Positions 4,784 through 6,884 of a stretch of 6,884 nucleotides of DNA are shown one piece after another. The notes under the pieces were generated by a model. The model had not been told where the DNA came from, made no database searches, and saw nothing but the letters and a program-made list of their open reading frames with translations. Position numbers and translations under genes: made by a program. The DNA is from Deltaproteobacteria bacterium. Lineage in GTDB: Bacteria; Desulfobacterota; DSM-4660; Desulfatiglandales; B25-G16. Within the stretch, counting starts at the first letter, position 1. Each line of letters opens with the position of its first letter. Where the stretch lies: contig QMLT01000089.1 of NCBI GenBank assembly GCA_003646875.1, positions 1-6,884 of the forward strand. Reading direction: 5' to 3'.

Positions 4784-5515
4784 TTATTGCCATAAAGGGG
4801 GTGACCATCTGTTTGTATAACCATTATAGGACCAGCAACCAGGCAATTTATTGTTTAACTGAAATTTAGGATTCTCTATCCATTGTTGCATAAGCTCATG
4901 GGCCCTGTTTATTTCCTTAAACCTATCACCATCGCCACCTTTATCAGGATGATAGACCTTTGCCATTCCCCTGTAGGCTTTTTTTATTTCTCTGACATAA
5001 TCTCCAAACATCAATGTTTTTATATTTATATTAAGATACTTAAGCCCCCTTTTTTGATCAGCAGAGAGTTTTGGGATCCTGTGCGTATTTGGTTTGATTG
5101 ACTCAGGGTTGAGACTGTATTCAACATTTTCTTCAAGAATCGATTGAGACGCAACACTGCGAGAAATTCGCCTGCTTCTTTTTTTATACCACTCCTTGCC
5201 AGCTTCAAGCGTGAGTTCTTTCAGTGCGTGAGCAGGGGCGTAACCCGGTTTTCTCCGGTAGATAAATCTTGATATTATATTTGACCAGGAAGGCATCACA
5301 TCAAGGGTAACGAAATTTTCGGTAAACGAAAAGACGGCATATCGTGTATTAAGAGTTTGCAGTAATCCCTTAGACAGGGAAAGTGACCATATTAGTTTCT
5401 GTCTGCATTGCTTTGAACAATACCGCCTGCCTGGTTTAATATCACTCGTTCCACACGCAAGGCATACCTTTATGCTTCTTTTATCAAAAGAAGGTGATGT
5501 TTCTCTTGTGCACAT
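4784..5515 (-). CDS. zinc-finger-like and J-domain protein, function unknown
   Basis: A 243-residue soluble protein with two recognisable ends. Near the N-terminus Cys18-x2-Cys21-x11-Cys33-x3-Cys37 (CLAC and YCSKQCRQ) looks like a small zinc-binding finger followed by basic residues. The C-terminal part (about 159-216) is a J-domain: helix II REIKKAYRGMAKV, then the invariant HPD (189-191) needed to stimulate DnaK ATPase, then KGGDGDRFKEINRAHELM. The middle (about 45-150) is basic, matches nothing I know, and contains KKRSRRISR. The tail is short and rich in Trp, Pro and Asn. Having the J-domain at the C-terminus, with no Gly/Phe linker and no CxxCxGxG repeats, rules out classical DnaJ or CbpA. 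It is probably a specialised DnaK co-chaperone with a target-binding finger; the client is unknown. ATG at 5515 is the first ATG after an in-frame stop, with AAGAG just upstream as a weak ribosome binding site. No operon partners. Confidence 0.9.
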   Translation of the reverse strand: MCTRETSPSFDKRSIKVCLACGTSDIKPGRRYCSKQCRQKLIWSLSLSKGLLQTLNTRYAVFSFTENFVTLDVMPSWSNIISRFIYRRKPGYAPAHALKELTLEAGKEWYKKRSRRISRSVASQSILEENVEYSLNPESIKPNTHRIPKLSADQKRGLKYLNINIKTLMFGDYVREIKKAYRGMAKVYHPDKGGDGDRFKEINRAHELMQQWIENPKFQLNNKLPGCWSYNGYTNRWSPPLWQ

Positions 5516-5662
5516 CTCTTGTCTCTTAATAAGCAGCGCTATTGAAATTATGTGTCAGATGTTTACAAAGTTGTTACATTACTGTTTATTATTATCACAA
5601 GAGTCAGGTATAGTAAAAGTTAAAATTGTTACTGCCGTGGCATTTTGGCATTTGTATTTAAG

Positions 5663-5692
5663 TTGACTTTGGTGGTTTAATTTAAGTATTCT
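5663..5692 (+). promoter_or_regulatory. possible promoter of tolQR
   Basis: TTGACT (5663-5668) and TATTCT (5687-5692) lie 18 nt apart, followed by an A/T-rich start region and the tolQ start 37 nt later. The -10 hexamer matches only 4 of 6. It is the best candidate I see in the gap between the divergent J-domain gene and tolQ. Confidence 0.4.
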
Positions 5693-5729
5693 AATAAGAG
5701 TTAATGAACATTCATCAGGGCTAATTGTA

Positions 5730-6461
5730 ATGTCATATCATTTTACAAACGATATTATCCAGATGGTATTGCATGCTGGACCAATGGTAAAGTTTGTTCT
5801 TTTTATCCTTTTCTTTTTCTCACTCACTTCGTGGACCATAATCTTCATGAAATTAAGATTGCTTAAGAAATTCAAAGATGAAAATGAAAGATTTTTAGAG
5901 CTTTTTTCCTCCAGCCGAGAGATAAGCAAGGTATATTTGCAGAGCAAGATATTTAATTTTAGCCCTTTAGCCAGGATATTCAGGGCTGGTTATGCAGAGT
6001 TTAACCGATCTAAGATGTTACAAGGTAATCCTGATGAAGATAAGGGTTTGCGATCGGAGCAACAGATTGTGGATTATGTGCACAAGGCTGCTAAAAAGGC
6101 CTTGTTTGCTCAAAGCTCTCGTTTGGAAAAGGGGCTCACGTTCCTGGCAACTACTGGAAACGCCTCCCCTTTTATCGGGCTGTTTGGAACTGTTTGGGGT
6201 ATAATGTCATCATTTAGTTCTATAGGCATGAAAGGTTCTGCTAGTTTGGCGGTTGTGGCTCCTGGTATAGCCGAGGCCCTCATTGCTACGGCAGCGGGAT
6301 TGGCAGCAGCTATCCCTGCTGTTGTGGCCTTCAATTATTTTACCAATAGGACAAGAGCCTCTCAAACGGAGATGGGGAATTTTATTTCTGACTTTGTAGG
6401 TTCATTGGAAAAAGGGTTAACGAGAAGAGCCTTAACTGAAAAATCAAGAAGCGAACAGTAA
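5730..6461 (+). CDS. tolQ: TolQ-type proton channel subunit (MotA/TolQ/ExbB family)
   Basis: Inner-membrane subunit of the TolQ-TolR motor, which uses proton flow to energise TolA and keep the outer membrane attached during division. The 243-residue protein has three membrane segments: about 18-40 (GPMVKFVLFILFFFSLTSW), 136-158 and 173-200, with a large cytoplasmic loop between the first two. The family signature is strong: TTGNASPFIGLFGTVWGIM (141-159) and VAPGIAEALIATAAGLAAAI (176-195), holding the conserved threonines and small residues that line the ion path. VAPGIAEAL and GLFGTVWGIM are closer to TolQ than to ExbB. AGGG (5717-5720) lies 9 nt before the ATG. The stop codon overlaps the tolR start by 1 nt, implying translational coupling. 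ExbB remains an alternative, since tolA, tolB and pal are not in the window. Confidence 0.92.
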   Translation: MSYHFTNDIIQMVLHAGPMVKFVLFILFFFSLTSWTIIFMKLRLLKKFKDENERFLELFSSSREISKVYLQSKIFNFSPLARIFRAGYAEFNRSKMLQGNPDEDKGLRSEQQIVDYVHKAAKKALFAQSSRLEKGLTFLATTGNASPFIGLFGTVWGIMSSFSSIGMKGSASLAVVAPGIAEALIATAAGLAAAIPAVVAFNYFTNRTRASQTEMGNFISDFVGSLEKGLTRRALTEKSRSEQ

Positions 6462-6868
6462 TGGATGTGGGAGAAGGCAGGTCAAATCTAATATCAGATA
6501 TTAATGTCACGCCCCTCGTTGATGTTATGCTGGTGCTGCTCATTATATTTATGGTGACAGCGCCTATGATGATTCATGGGGTTAAGGTAAATCTCCCCAG
6601 AACGGAAAGTAAAAGCATAAAAAGCAAAGAAGATCCTTTAATTTTATCTATCACCAAAAAACGGCTCATTTTTATTGAAGACTATAATGTTACTTTTAAT
6701 GCTCTCAAGGGAAAGCTAAAAAAAATAGTCGCTAATAGAGCAAGAAAGGAAATCCTCTTACAGGCTGATAAAGATGTGCCCTATGGCTTTGTAATGAAGG
6801 TCATGAGCCAGGTTAAAGAGGCTGGAATTACAAAAGTGGGGATGATAACCGAGCCTTTGCATAAATGA
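6461..6868 (+). CDS. tolR: TolR/ExbD-type proton channel subunit
   Basis: Partner of TolQ. The 135-residue protein has a short cytoplasmic N-terminus, one membrane helix (about 18-40) and a periplasmic domain of some 95 residues that is thought to contact peptidoglycan. SDINVTPLVDVMLVLLIIFM (12-31) carries Asp21, matching the membrane aspartate of TolR and ExbD that takes up and releases protons, and MVTAPMMIHGVKVNLP follows as usual. The C-terminal part (ILLQADKDVPYGFVMKVM) is the conserved periplasmic strand-helix unit. The start overlaps the tolQ stop (TAATG), and the stop overlaps the next start (ATGA), so it sits in a tightly coupled operon. TolR and ExbD are hard to tell apart by sequence; the TolR name follows the TolQ-like partner. 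Confidence 0.91.
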   Translation: MDVGEGRSNLISDINVTPLVDVMLVLLIIFMVTAPMMIHGVKVNLPRTESKSIKSKEDPLILSITKKRLIFIEDYNVTFNALKGKLKKIVANRARKEILLQADKDVPYGFVMKVMSQVKEAGITKVGMITEPLHK

Positions 6869-6884
6869 CAGCCACGTGGTCTAT
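6865..6884 (+). CDS. start of next operon gene, cut by window edge
   Basis: ATG at 6865 overlaps the tolR stop as ATGA and opens a frame MTATWS that leaves the window. The 4-nt overlap is typical of coupled operon genes. From Tol and Ton operon order, a TolA/TonB-like periplasm-spanning protein is the usual occupant, but six codons cannot show this. Confidence 0.4.

Noticed and set aside
5639..5656. Possible sigma54 promoter (TGGCAT...GGCAT)
   Set aside because: The GG and GC doublets are 7 nt apart rather than the required 10, so it does not fit the -24/-12 pattern.
5472..5666. Plus-strand 64-codon frame between the J-domain gene and tolQ
   Set aside because: It starts within the J-domain gene on the opposite strand, has low-complexity hydrophobic content and no ribosome binding site.

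Overview
The window looks like an AT-leaning chromosomal segment from a Gram-negative bacterium with an anaerobic lifestyle. An oxygen-sensitive class III ribonucleotide reductase (NrdD with its radical-SAM activase NrdG) points to anaerobic DNA precursor synthesis, and a TolQ/TolR pair points to an outer membrane. Protein style and repeat-rich intergenic DNA would fit lineages such as anammox-type Planctomycetota, Nitrospirota or Desulfobacterota, but I cannot fix the phylum from this sequence.

Layout. 1-440: no intact gene. It holds what may be the right end of a decayed insertion sequence, a GC-rich hairpin and a short protein-like remnant on the minus strand. 445-492: a sigma70-type promoter overlapped by two 16-bp NrdR-box-like sites exactly 31 bp apart, controlling nrdDG. 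493-783: a long nrdD leader ending in a 62-nt imperfect hairpin just before the ribosome binding site. 784-3555: nrdD and nrdG, 3 nt apart. 3556-3815: a relic zone with a near-perfect 60-bp palindrome and, starting at its edge, the C-terminal piece of a universal stress protein gene. 3816-4541 (minus): pyrF, orotidine-5'-phosphate decarboxylase. 4605-4680: tRNA-Thr(CGU) with its own promoter. 4681-4783: a decayed copy of the same GTAAC-ended repeat family as the palindrome. 4784-5515 (minus): a protein with an N-terminal four-Cys zinc-finger-like motif and a C-terminal J-domain, not a standard DnaJ. 5730-6868: tolQ and tolR, overlapping by 1 nt, followed by an ATGA overlap into a gene cut by the window edge.

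How the genes fit together. nrdD and nrdG form one functional unit: NrdG uses S-adenosylmethionine and an iron-sulfur cluster to put the glycyl radical on NrdD, and NrdR probably represses both when (d)ATP is high. PyrF supplies UMP, so it shares the nucleotide theme but is transcribed separately. TolQ and TolR form a proton-driven inner-membrane motor for envelope integrity. The J-domain protein and the tRNA have no evident link to their neighbours.

The least ordinary parts are the tandem NrdR sites, the GTAAC-ended palindromic repeat family with the truncated stress-protein gene beside it, the hairpin repeat placed in the nrdD leader, and the zinc-finger/J-domain protein. I see no sign of a complete new defence or mobile system here.
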